A stretch of 48,428 nt of DNA, taken from the NCBI GenBank assembly GCA_023228465.1, contig JALOBC010000019.1, forward strand, positions 1-48,428. The letters are read 5' to 3'. Below the pieces are notes generated by a model. The model saw only the letters and a program-made list of their open reading frames with translations. It searched no databases and was not told the DNA's origin. Positions 28,563 to 48,235 of the stretch are shown here, piece by piece. The position numbers and the translations under genes were made by a program. This DNA comes from Dokdonella sp. (lineage in GTDB: Bacteria; Pseudomonadota; Gammaproteobacteria; Xanthomonadales; Rhodanobacteraceae). Position 1 is the first letter of the stretch. The number at the start of each line of letters is the position of its first letter.

Positions 28563-28845
28563 TGCCGTGTCCTGATCTGAAAGAACTTCACCCACCGGGA
28601 GGCAAGGCTGTCGCCCCACCGCCGCATGCCGTTCGGCTGCGACTTTCGATGTCGAATGTTTGAACTGCGAAAACACGGGCGGACCGAAAGTCGGTCCGCC
28701 CAGGCCTGTCTCGATCATCGCGGCTCCGCCGGACCTGGGTCCGCCACCACCACGATCGGCTTCCTTGCCCGCGAACTCGAAGCACCTCCTGTGCCTCATT
28801 TCGCTGTCTTGTTCGGTCCCTACCAGCAGGGAGCCGCGCATTGTA
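28563..28845 (-). promoter_or_regulatory. S10 operon leader (putative attenuator region)
   Basis: The region between the candidate S10 promoter (-10 TACAAT, 28840-28845) and rpsJ has no gene-like frame. It holds a strong hairpin at 28677-28701 (11-bp perfect stem, CTT loop on the minus strand) followed by GTGTTTTCG, which looks like an intrinsic terminator 115 nt upstream of rpsJ. A segment at about 28769-28822 resembles one upstream of rpsL. E. coli controls this operon by L4-driven attenuation; an analogous role here is inferred only. Confidence 0.5.
28677..28701 (-). terminator. Terminator-like hairpin in S10 leader
   Basis: GGGCGGACCGA pairs perfectly with TCGGTCCGCCC across a 3-nt loop, followed on the minus strand by GTGTTTTCGC. 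The T-run is interrupted, so it may be a regulated attenuator and not a full terminator. Confidence 0.55.
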
Positions 28846-28872
28846 CTGGCTTTTCTTCATGAAGAAAAGCCT
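28840..28872 (-). promoter_or_regulatory. Candidate S10 promoter with overlapping 24-bp perfect palindrome
   Basis: The -10 is TACAAT (28840-28845). The hexamer 17 bp upstream, TTTTCT (28863-28868), is a poor -35. A perfect palindrome, each half GGCTTTTCTTCA or its complement, spans 28849-28872 and covers the spacer and -35 position, as an operator would. Confidence 0.45.
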
Positions 28873-28899
28873 TTCCTGCCTGTGCCGTCCTGCCTGGCT

Positions 28900-28915
28900 G
28901 CCGGGAACCCCCGGC
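28900..28915 (-). terminator. Hairpin downstream of tuf copy 1
   Basis: GCCGGG pairs with CCCGGC across AACC (plus-strand reading), about 106 bp beyond the tuf stop. A matching hairpin with a one-base longer loop follows tuf copy 2. No T-run is present, so termination is uncertain. Confidence 0.4.
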
Positions 28916-28918
28916 GTA

Positions 28919-30212
<1,294 letters not shown>

Positions 30213-30242
30213 ATCTGCGTTACCTGATCTGGATGCTTGGAT

Positions 30243-30297
30243 GGGGCTGGGGTCGGGTGCGAGGGCCGAAGGCCGGGGCGTCGTGCCCTCCAGCCCC
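30243..30297 (-). promoter_or_regulatory. Branched hairpin in fusA-tuf spacer
   Basis: An 8-bp perfect stem (GGGGCTGG, 30243-30250, with CCAGCCCC, 30290-30297) encloses a small GGCC-GAA-GGCC hairpin (30264-30274). It lies in the 107-bp spacer between fusA and tuf. There is no T-run; it may be an RNA-processing or stability element. Confidence 0.5.
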
Positions 30298-30319
30298 TTG
30301 CCCCGTGCCGTGTTTCACG

Positions 30320-32410
<2,091 letters not shown>

Positions 32411-32704
32411 TTTGATTGCCTCTGCAGGGCATCCCGCCCTGGACAGGAACGGCCGTCCCGGCCGCGCTTCTGGTTGGAAATCCGCCACGAGTGGCGGTTT
32501 GCTGTGTGCCATCCGCACGGACGGCTGGACCTCTTGGAACCGGTCACGCAGGAGGCCTGCTCCACGCCGGCAGTGGCCTCGAGCGTCGAGGCGTATCGTG
32601 GATGGCGGTTTGCGTGTTGCCTTCGTGGGCGGCGACTGGATCGCCATTGCCCGCCGTGCCTGGCGGGACGCCTTCGCCACCGGGACGAGGGCGCCAGGCG
32701 TTCC
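32411..32704 (-). other. rpsG-fusA spacer with hairpin
   Basis: This 294-bp gap lacks a recognisable gene. A hairpin with CCGCCA/TGGCGG stem and CGAG loop (32482-32497) is present, flanked by AAA and TTT so that pairing extends weakly. Much of the gap is GC-rich and stays open in the fusA frame, but that translation resembles nothing known to me. Confidence 0.5.
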
Positions 32705-33172
32705 TTACCAGCGGTAGTGCGAGAACGCCTTGTTGGCCTCGGCCATGCGATGGGTTTCCTCGCGCTTCTTGACCGCGCCGCCGCGATTCTCGGACGCTTC
32801 CAGCAGCTCGGCGGCCAGCTTGCGCGGCATCGAGTTCTCGCCGCGCTTGCGCGCAGCGTCGATCAGCCAGCGCATCGCCAGCGCCATGCGCCGCGACGAA
32901 CGCACCTCGACCGGCACCTGGTAGGTGGCGCCACCGACACGCCGGGATTTCACCTCGACTGCGGGCGCCACGTTGCCCAGCGCCTTCTCGACGAGAGCCA
33001 CGGGCTCGGCGTGCTTCTCGCCGATATGGTCGAGCGCGCCGTACACGATGCCCTCGGCCACCGACTTCTTGCCACTTTGCATCACCATATTGATGAAACG
33101 CGCGATGACCTGACTGCCGTGCTTGGGGTCGGGCAGCAGTTCACGGGTTGGGGTATTGCCTTTGCGTGACAT
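32705..33172 (-). CDS. rpsG: Ribosomal protein S7
   Basis: A 155-residue primary 16S-binding protein of the small-subunit head. [60 protein letters not shown] and [19 protein letters not shown] are diagnostic. In E. coli S7 represses the str operon at the rpsL-rpsG junction; here that junction is 76 bp. Confidence 0.99.
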   Translation of the reverse strand: MSRKGNTPTRELLPDPKHGSQVIARFINMVMQSGKKSVAEGIVYGALDHIGEKHAEPVALVEKALGNVAPAVEVKSRRVGGATYQVPVEVRSSRRMALAMRWLIDAARKRGENSMPRKLAAELLEASENRGGAVKKREETHRMAEANKAFSHYRW

Positions 33173-33248
33173 GGGGTCTTCTCAATGATGCGGCCATGCA
33201 GCCGCCTGATACTCAAGCGCGCGGGGCGCCTGTGCCTGGAGTGGGGAT

Positions 33249-33623
33249 TCAGCCCTTCGGGCGCTTGGCGCCGTACTTGGAGCGGGCCTGCCTGCGCTTG
33301 GTGACGCCGGCGGCATCCAGCGAGCCGCGCACCGTGTGGTAGCGCACGCCGGGAAGGTCCTTGACGCGGCCGCCGCGGATGAGCACCACCGAGTGCTCCT
33401 GCAGGTTGTGGCCTTCGCCGCCGATGTAGCTGATCACCTCGAAACCATTGGTCAGGCGCACCTTGGCCACCTTGCGCAGGGCCGAGTTCGGCTTCTTCGG
33501 GGTGGTCGTATACACGCGCGTGCACACACCACGGCGCTGCGGGCAGTTCTCGAGTGCGGGCGAGTCACTCTGGTAGGTTTTCGGACTGCGCGCCTTGCGG
33601 ACCAGCTGATTGACAGTTGACAT
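33249..33623 (-). CDS. rpsL: Ribosomal protein S12
   Basis: A 124-residue decoding-site protein, the same length as in E. coli. [40 protein letters not shown] and [20 protein letters not shown] are diagnostic. Both streptomycin-sensitive lysines (K43 in [11 protein letters not shown]88 in [10 protein letters not shown]) are wild type. First gene of the str operon. No Shine-Dalgarno sequence is visible ahead of the ATG. A strong promoter and an intrinsic terminator lie in its leader. Confidence 0.99.
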   Translation of the reverse strand: MSTVNQLVRKARSPKTYQSDSPALENCPQRRGVCTRVYTTTPKKPNSALRKVAKVRLTNGFEVISYIGGEGHNLQEHSVVLIRGGRVKDLPGVRYHTVRGSLDAAGVTKRRQARSKYGAKRPKG

Positions 33624-33680
33624 GCGTTTGGAAACCGTGCGGGCAAGATTTTCGGGTGGCCATCCGGCAAACCGGACGAA

Positions 33681-33708
33681 ACAAAAACAGGCCGAACAAT
33701 CCGGCCTG
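33681..33708 (-). terminator. Intrinsic terminator in str leader, just after the promoter
   Basis: On the minus strand CAGGCCG pairs with CGGCCTG across GATTGTT, followed by TTTTTGTTT: a textbook terminator. It lies between the str promoter and rpsL, starting only about 6 nt after the predicted transcription start. A second small hairpin, TCCGG/CCGGA (33663-33676), follows. It could end rpoBC transcripts, attenuate str transcripts, or both. Confidence 0.8.
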
Positions 33709-33720
33709 CCAAGACGAAAG

Positions 33721-33750
33721 AGTATAACGTGCGGCCCGGAACGTCGTCAA
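33721..33750 (-). promoter_or_regulatory. str operon promoter
   Basis: TTGACG (33745-33750) and TATACT (33721-33726) are separated by 18 bp, a strong sigma-70-type promoter on the minus strand. The predicted start is near 33714, about 90 nt upstream of rpsL. It lies 112 bp beyond the rpoC stop codon. Confidence 0.82.
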
Positions 33751-33861
33751 ACTTCCAGGTCATGCTCCCTGCACTCGAACACGAGGCGCTTCCTGCGCCT
33801 CATTTCGATGTCTGGCGTCGGCCGGCCGGTGCCCGCCGACGCACTTGTGCATCCGCGTGGA

Positions 33862-38127
<4,266 letters not shown>

Positions 38128-38136
38128 GAGATTCTC

Positions 38137-38249
38137 CGGGAATCGGGAATGGGGAGTCGGGAATGGTCAGAAGCGGGGAACCAGGGTCGGAGAGCCGCGG
38201 CGCACGATGGCGTTCCCGCGCTTGCCGATTCCCGATTCCCGTTTCCCGG
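38137..38249. repeat. ATTCCCG-type inverted array, rpoB-rpoC junction
   Basis: The clearest example: left arm with GGGAATCGGGAATGGGGAG then TCGGGAATGG (38138-38166), right arm GATTCCCGATTCCCG then TTTCCCGG (38227-38249). The arms are near-perfect complements around about 60 nt, so the rpoBC transcript can form a long stem between the two subunit genes. Confidence 0.82.
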
Positions 38250-38251
38250 CT

Positions 38252-42406
<4,155 letters not shown>

Positions 42407-42562
42407 GCGGAGCACACCTCGTACAGCGAGCGACGACGGGGCGTCGCCAGGGCGGGAAAACCGGCGAATGGGCCGAAACGGACATCGGAAAGCGCGGGAC
42501 GCCACACATGGGGGCAGTTCGCGCGATTTCCCATGACCGCTTGATGAACATCTGCAACGGCC

Positions 42563-42589
42563 AAAGCCCGGGGGCTTGCGCTCCCGGGC
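42563..42589 (-). terminator. Partial terminator/attenuator in rplL-rpoB spacer
   Basis: GCCCGGG (42583-42589 on the minus strand) pairs with CCCGGGC (42566-42572) across 10 nt and is followed by TTTGG. The short T-run suggests a leaky terminator. E. coli also has an attenuator between rplL and rpoB, which sets the lower expression of rpoBC. Confidence 0.6.
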
Positions 42590-42607
42590 CTGGCCTTGTC
42601 ATTCCGT

Positions 42608-42655
42608 GGCGAGCGGATCCAATGGCGCCTCGACGTCATTGGATCCCGGCTCGCC
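42608..42655 (-). repeat. Long hairpin (REP-like) in rplL-rpoB spacer
   Basis: GGCGAGC-GGATCCAATG and CATTGGATCC-CGGCTCGCC are complementary with a 12-nt loop and a small bulge, giving about 17 bp of stem. Outer flanks (GTCATTCC and GGGATGAC) can extend it. It resembles dispersed repeats of the form TGGATCCCGGC...CCGGGATGACG, and its position matches the RNase III processing hairpin of E. coli. Confidence 0.7.
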
Positions 42656-42694
42656 GTACATCCCTGTACTGGCCGGGATGACGACATCCTGTCG

Positions 42695-43072
42695 TCACTT
42701 GACCTCGACGCTGGCGCCGGCGGCTTCCAGATCCTTCTGGAACTTGGCTGCGTCATCCTTGCTGACCGCTTCCTTGACGATCGCCGGGGCCGACTCGACC
42801 AGATCCTTGGCTTCCTTGAGGCCAAGGCCGGTGATGGCGCGCACGACCTTGATGACTTCCACCTTCTTTTCGCCGATGGCCTTGAGGGCCACCGTGAACT
42901 CGGTCTGCTCTTCGGCCGGAGCGGCGGCGGCAGCGGCCGGACCGGCAGCCATGGCGACCGGGGCGGCGGCGGAAACGCCGAACTTCTCTTCCATCGCCTT
43001 GACCAGCTCCATCACCTCCATGAGGGACTTGCCGGCGATCGCGTCGATGATCTCTTCGTTGCTGAGGGACAT
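42695..43072 (-). CDS. rplL: Ribosomal protein L7/L12
   Basis: A 125-residue stalk protein that recruits translational GTPases. The N-terminal dimerisation helix pair is [20 protein letters not shown] then [20 protein letters not shown]; an Ala-rich hinge (about residues 37-54) follows. The C-terminal domain has [20 protein letters not shown] and [20 protein letters not shown]. The ATG at 43072 is the family start. It is 67 bp after rplJ. Confidence 0.99.
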   Translation of the reverse strand: MSLSNEEIIDAIAGKSLMEVMELVKAMEEKFGVSAAAPVAMAAGPAAAAAAPAEEQTEFTVALKAIGEKKVEVIKVVRAITGLGLKEAKDLVESAPAIVKEAVSKDDAAKFQKDLEAAGASVEVK

Positions 43073-43139
43073 GAACTGAACTCCTGGATACGACTTCAAT
43101 GAATGTAGAACGACCGGTGTGGCCGATTGGCGAGTGGCG

Positions 43140-43667
43140 TCAGGCTGCCTGCTTCTGCTGGGCAACCGCGTTCGTCGCACGCGCCAGCTGACTGGCGGGC
43201 TCGGAAAGCAGGCGCACCAGCATCGTCGCCGGCTGGACCATCACGCTGAGCAGCATGCTCAGTGCCTGGTCACGGGTCGGCAGCGAAGCCAGCACTTCGA
43301 CGTGCGAAGCCGGATAAGCCTTGCCGCCGATGGCGACCAGCTTGGGCTTGAGCTTGTCATTGGCCTTGGCGAAATCCTTGATCAGGCGGCCTGCAGCACC
43401 CGGATCCTCGTCTGAGAAGGCATACAGCAGCGGACCCACCAGTGCGTCCTGGACGCAGGCATAGTCCGTGCCTTCGACCGCGCGGGATACCAGGGTGTTC
43501 TTCGCCACCTTGAGGTAGACACCGCCCTGTCGGGCCTTCTTGCGCAGCTCGGTGAGCTGCGCGACGGTGAGACCGGCATACTCGGCAGCGACCAGGGAAT
43601 GAGCCTTGGCAGCCACGTTCGCCAGTTCGGCAACGACCTCTTTCTTTTGCGCAAGATTGAGCGCCAT
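43140..43667 (-). CDS. rplJ: Ribosomal protein L10
   Basis: A 175-residue stalk-base protein that anchors L7/L12 dimers on its C-terminal helix and, in complex with L12, represses its own mRNA in E. coli. [40 protein letters not shown] and [20 protein letters not shown] are diagnostic. The C-terminal helix ends VAQQKQAA. It is preceded by a 378-bp leader after rplA. Confidence 0.99.
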   Translation of the reverse strand: MALNLAQKKEVVAELANVAAKAHSLVAAEYAGLTVAQLTELRKKARQGGVYLKVAKNTLVSRAVEGTDYACVQDALVGPLLYAFSDEDPGAAGRLIKDFAKANDKLKPKLVAIGGKAYPASHVEVLASLPTRDQALSMLLSVMVQPATMLVRLLSEPASQLARATNAVAQQKQAA

Positions 43668-44007
43668 TGCAAACTCCGAACCGGGACTCGAAGCGCTTCC
43701 ACGCCCCGCTTCCCGCATAGCGTTCACGACTCCGCCTCCCTGCGGACTCGCCGGCGTCTTGCGACGCCATCTTGGTGGCCGTTCCAGGTAATCCTGTCGG
43801 GCATCACCATCTGCGCAGGCAGGCCGGGCGCGTCATGCGCCGCGACGACTTAAGGTCTGGGCGATGCCTGCGGGAAAGTCCATTGCACGATCACGCCTCC
43901 GTGCTTCCCGCCCTGCACCACTTGCACCACCTGCGGTCTTTGACGGCCCCCGCGCTGCGGGCGCCCTCAAAACACCTTGCCGGACGCGCCACGCGCTTCC
44001 GGACTTC
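43668..44007 (-). promoter_or_regulatory. Putative L10 (rplJL) mRNA leader
   Basis: The long gap between rplA and rplJ has no convincing gene. It is rich in stems. One at 43939-43971 has TTTGA/TCAAA closing a GC-rich stem. Another has GGCGTC/GACGCC with a GCAA tetraloop (43753-43768). A third, GAGTCCGC/GCGGAGTC, is an 8-bp stem with one mismatch (43728-43749). In E. coli the same position carries the L10-L12 autoregulatory leader and the rplJ promoter. The position and structure agree; the specific L10-binding kink-turn was not proven and no clear promoter was found. Confidence 0.5.
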
Positions 44008-44028
44008 GGCACCGGAACATCCGGTGCC
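44008..44028 (-). terminator. Perfect hairpin after rplA
   Basis: GGCACCGGA pairs with TCCGGTGCC across 3 nt, 17 bp beyond the rplA stop codon. No T-run follows, so it may be a stability or pausing hairpin separating rplKA from rplJL. Confidence 0.5.
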
Positions 44029-44045
44029 GTCATTGCCGCTCCCGG

Positions 44046-44747
44046 TCAGACCGCGAGCGTGGATGTATCGATCGCCACGCCAATGCCCATCGTGCTGGAC
44101 ACTGACACCTTCTGCAGATACTGGCCCTTGGCCGCGGCCGGCTTGGCCTTGACCAGATCGGACAGCAGCGCGTTCAGGTTGTCCCTGAGCGCATCGACCT
44201 CGAACGAGGCCTTGCCGATCGAACAGTGGATGATGCCGCCCTTGTCGTTGCGGAACTTCACCTGGCCGGCCTTCGCATTCTGCACGGCCGTGACCACATC
44301 CGCCGCCACCGAGCCGTCCTTGGGATTGGGCATCAGGCCGCGCGGGCCCAGCAGCTGGCCGAGCTTGCCGACCACGCGCATGGCGTCCGGCGTGGCGATC
44401 ACGCGACCGAAATCGAGCTCGCCGGCCTGCATGCGCTCGGCGAGATCCTCCATGCCCACGGCGTCCGCACCGGCGGCCTTGGCGGCCTCGGCCTTCTCGC
44501 CCGGCGGGCAGAACACCGCCACCTTCACCGTCTTGCCGGTGCCGTGCGGCAGCATGACCGAACCGCGCACGCCCTGGTCGGACTTGCGCGCATCGATGCC
44601 CAGGCGCACGGCCACGTCCACCGACTCGGGAAACTTCGCCTTGGCGCCTTCCTTGACGATGGTCAGGGCCTCATCGACCGCATAGGACTTGCCCGGCACG
44701 ACGCTGGCGCTGAGGGCCTTGTAACGCTTGCTGATCTTCGTGCTCAT
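44046..44747 (-). CDS. rplA: Ribosomal protein L1
   Basis: A 233-residue stalk protein that moves E-site tRNA and, in E. coli, represses the L11-L1 mRNA. Diagnostic segments are [60 protein letters not shown] and [20 protein letters not shown]. It starts 1 bp after the rplK stop codon. Confidence 0.99.
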   Translation of the reverse strand: MSTKISKRYKALSASVVPGKSYAVDEALTIVKEGAKAKFPESVDVAVRLGIDARKSDQGVRGSVMLPHGTGKTVKVAVFCPPGEKAEAAKAAGADAVGMEDLAERMQAGELDFGRVIATPDAMRVVGKLGQLLGPRGLMPNPKDGSVAADVVTAVQNAKAGQVKFRNDKGGIIHCSIGKASFEVDALRDNLNALLSDLVKAKPAAAKGQYLQKVSVSSTMGIGVAIDTSTLAV

Positions 44748-44748
44748 C

Positions 44749-45177
44749 TCAGACCTCCGTCGTCAGGCCCATGCTGCGGGCGCTGCCTGCAATGGTGCGG
44801 ACCGCGGCATCCAGATCCGCTGCCGTGAGGTCCGGCTCCTTCGCCTTGGCGATTTCCTCGAGCTGCTTGCGCGATACCTTGCCCACCTTTTCGGTGTTGG
44901 GGCGCTTCGAACCCGAGGTGATGCCGGCGGCCTTCTTCAGCAGGATGGTGGCCGGCGGGGTCTTGGTGATGAACGTGAACGTGCGATCCGAATACGCAGT
45001 GATCACGACCGGAATCGGCAGGCCCGGTTCGAGCTTCTGCGTGGCGGCATTGAAGGCCTTGCAGAACTCCATGATGTTGAGGCCGCGCTGACCCAGCGCG
45101 GGACCGACGGGCGGCGATGGGTTGGCCTGTCCGGCCTTCACCTGCAGCTTGATATAGCCGACGACTTTCTTTGCCAT
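44749..45177 (-). CDS. rplK: Ribosomal protein L11
   Basis: A 142-residue protein of the GTPase-associated centre, required for the stringent response and thiostrepton binding. [40 protein letters not shown] and the C-terminal [12 protein letters not shown] are diagnostic; the proline-rich N-terminal helix ([14 protein letters not shown]) is intact. Length equals E. coli L11. The 144-bp gap after nusG contains a REP-like hairpin. Confidence 0.99.
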   Translation of the reverse strand: MAKKVVGYIKLQVKAGQANPSPPVGPALGQRGLNIMEFCKAFNAATQKLEPGLPIPVVITAYSDRTFTFITKTPPATILLKKAAGITSGSKRPNTEKVGKVSRKQLEEIAKAKEPDLTAADLDAAVRTIAGSARSMGLTTEV

Positions 45178-45261
45178 GTTGCATTCTCCTGGAGTTCAAG
45201 CGTCTGCACGCCCATCAAGGCTGCGGGACTCCTCCGTCATTTTTGCGGTCTTCCGTGACCG

Positions 45262-45298
45262 CGAAGATAAGACCGGCATCCCTGCCGGACTCTCAATA
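45262..45298 (-). repeat. REP-like hairpin, nusG-rplK gap
   Basis: On the minus strand TTGAGAGTCCGGCAGGGATG, CCGGTCTTATCTTCGC forms a CCGGCA/TGCCGG hairpin. A closely related sequence (TTGAGAAGTCCGGCATGGAT, GCCGGG...TCTTCGC) lies at 48032-48064, with the same flanks. This suggests a dispersed repeat. Confidence 0.6.
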
Positions 45299-45321
45299 AA
45301 AGCGCCTGTCCCGGATCGCGC

Positions 45322-45882
45322 TCAGGCTTTTTCGACCTGACCGAATTCCAACTCGACCGGGGTGGAACGCCCGAAGATCAGTACCGCCACACGCAGGCGG
45401 CTCTTCTCGTAGTTGACTTCCTCGACCACGCCGTTGAAATCGTTGAACGGGCCTTCGATGACGCGCACCATCTCGCCCGGCTCGAACAACACCTTCGGAC
45501 GCGGCTTCTCGGCACCTTCCTGGACACGCTGCAGGATCGCATCGGCCTCCGAATCCTTGATCGGCAGCGGACGATCGGCGGTGCCGCCGATGAAACCCAT
45601 CACCTTCGGGGTCGACTTCACCAGGTGCCAGGACTCATCGTCGATGCGGATCGCCTTGCCTTCGTCGTGGGTGTCGATCTGCACCAGCACGTAGCCGGGA
45701 AAGAACTTGCGTTCGCTGCGGCGCTTCTGGCCGCCGCGCATTTCAATGACCTCCTCGGTCGGCACCAGCACCTCGCCGAACCGATCCTGCATGCCCGCCC
45801 GCGCAATGCGTTCCTTCAACGCCCGCGCGACGGCGTGCTCGAAGCCCGAGTAGGCGTGCACCACATACCAGCGCATGCTCAT
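45322..45882 (-). CDS. nusG: Transcription termination/antitermination factor NusG
   Basis: A 186-residue factor that binds the RNA polymerase clamp and links it to Rho or to ribosomal S10. The NGN domain begins [20 protein letters not shown], with [20 protein letters not shown] and [20 protein letters not shown]. The C-terminal KOW domain is [20 protein letters not shown] then [20 protein letters not shown]. It is 4 bp after secE. The S10/NusE gene is in the same supercluster. Confidence 0.99.
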   Translation of the reverse strand: MSMRWYVVHAYSGFEHAVARALKERIARAGMQDRFGEVLVPTEEVIEMRGGQKRRSERKFFPGYVLVQIDTHDEGKAIRIDDESWHLVKSTPKVMGFIGGTADRPLPIKDSEADAILQRVQEGAEKPRPKVLFEPGEMVRVIEGPFNDFNGVVEEVNYEKSRLRVAVLIFGRSTPVELEFGQVEKA

Positions 45883-45886
45883 GCCA

Positions 45887-46273
45887 TCAGGTTCCGATCT
45901 TGAGGAGATTGTCGAGCACGACCCACTTGAGGATCAGGTCGATCAGCCCGAGCAGCAGGCTGAGGATGATCACGACCACGATCACCACCAGGGTGGTGCG
46001 CAGCGTCTCCTCGCGCGTCGGCCAGACCACCTTGCGCATCTCGAAGCGCGACTCAGCCAGGTAACCGCGCGCGGAACGCCCGACCCCCGTGAAGGCAGCC
46101 ACCGCCAGTGCCGCGATGATGCCTGCGCTGAGCACGCCGATGCGCGCCCAGTCCGTCCAGGTGCCGAGCCAGTAATAGGCGACGATACCGGCGACGAGCA
46201 GCAGCGCCGCGACGGCCAGCTTGGCCGTGTCCAGCGTGCTTGCTGCGCCGCCCTTTTCTACCTTGGCATTCAT
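45887..46273 (-). CDS. secE: Protein translocase subunit SecE
   Basis: A 128-residue, three-helix SecE like that of E. coli (127). Helices lie at [37 protein letters not shown] and [20 protein letters not shown]. The conserved cytoplasmic amphipathic segment [20 protein letters not shown] is the essential SecY clamp. The ATG at 46273 is chosen (MNAKVEKGG); upstream open frame runs into tRNA-Trp. Confidence 0.98.
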   Translation of the reverse strand: MNAKVEKGGAASTLDTAKLAVAALLLVAGIVAYYWLGTWTDWARIGVLSAGIIAALAVAAFTGVGRSARGYLAESRFEMRKVVWPTREETLRTTLVVIVVVIILSLLLGLIDLILKWVVLDNLLKIGT

Positions 46274-46339
46274 AGGTTCAAGACTTCTGTCACCTGCACG
46301 GCAACATCTGGTGAAGCGACCGCCAGGCCGTCGCAGAAA

Positions 46340-46415
<76 letters not shown>

Positions 46416-46535
46416 GTGGGAACCGGGACTGGGCTTTCGGGAGTCCTGGATCGCTGGAGCACGCGAATCCGGATTTCCAACCGCCGCCACCCGGTCAATC
46501 CTTGAAAACATGGACCCTTGCAACCTTCCATGCTT

Positions 46536-46552
46536 GCCGGGAACCACCCGGC
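46536..46552 (-). terminator. Hairpin downstream of tuf copy 2
   Basis: GCCGGG/CCCGGC stem with a 5-nt loop, about 107 bp after the tuf stop, and just outside the identical tuf repeat. No T-run follows, and tRNA-Trp lies 120 bp further on, so it may be a processing signal. Confidence 0.4.
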
Positions 46553-46555
46553 ATC

Positions 46556-47849
<1,294 letters not shown>

Positions 47850-47928
47850 GTCGAAAACCCCGATCTGTTGAACAATGTGAAGGCGGACCGGAAACCCGTG
47901 GGCGTATCGCGAACCGGTGGCACTGATA

Positions 47929-48004
<76 letters not shown>

Positions 48005-48031
48005 GTGTACTTGTGCCTTCCTCCATGAAGG

Positions 48032-48064
48032 CGAAGACCAACCCGGCATCCATGCCGGACTTCT
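48032..48064 (-). repeat. REP-like hairpin, tRNA-Gly/tRNA-Thr gap
   Basis: Contains CCGGCAT/ATGCCGG (48043-48058) with flanks TTGAGAAGT and TCTTCGC that match those of the element at 45262-45298. It lies in the 157-bp gap between the two tRNA genes, where no gene is seen. Confidence 0.55.
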
Positions 48065-48161
48065 CAAACACAGCAGGCTTCGGGTGGCGCTTGCGAAGGC
48101 TGCCTTCAATCTTCAAGCATGGCCTCGCCGGGTATCGGCAGGCCGTTGGCTGGAGGTGCAA

Positions 48162-48235
<74 letters not shown>

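Noticed and set aside
33249-33623. Streptomycin resistance changes in rpsL
   Set aside because: K43 and K88 and their surroundings are wild type.
45267-45296. Promoter for rplK made of TTGAGA-N18-TCTTAT
   Set aside because: The hexamers fall inside a REP-like element repeated near 48032-48064, and the -10 has only four of six matches. The resemblance is probably accidental, though an rplK promoter in this gap would be expected.
46416-46535. A further ATTCCCG array between tRNA-Trp and tuf copy 2
   Set aside because: There are a few GGGA-type words (GGGAACCGGGACTGGG) but no regular 7-bp units or clear second arm.
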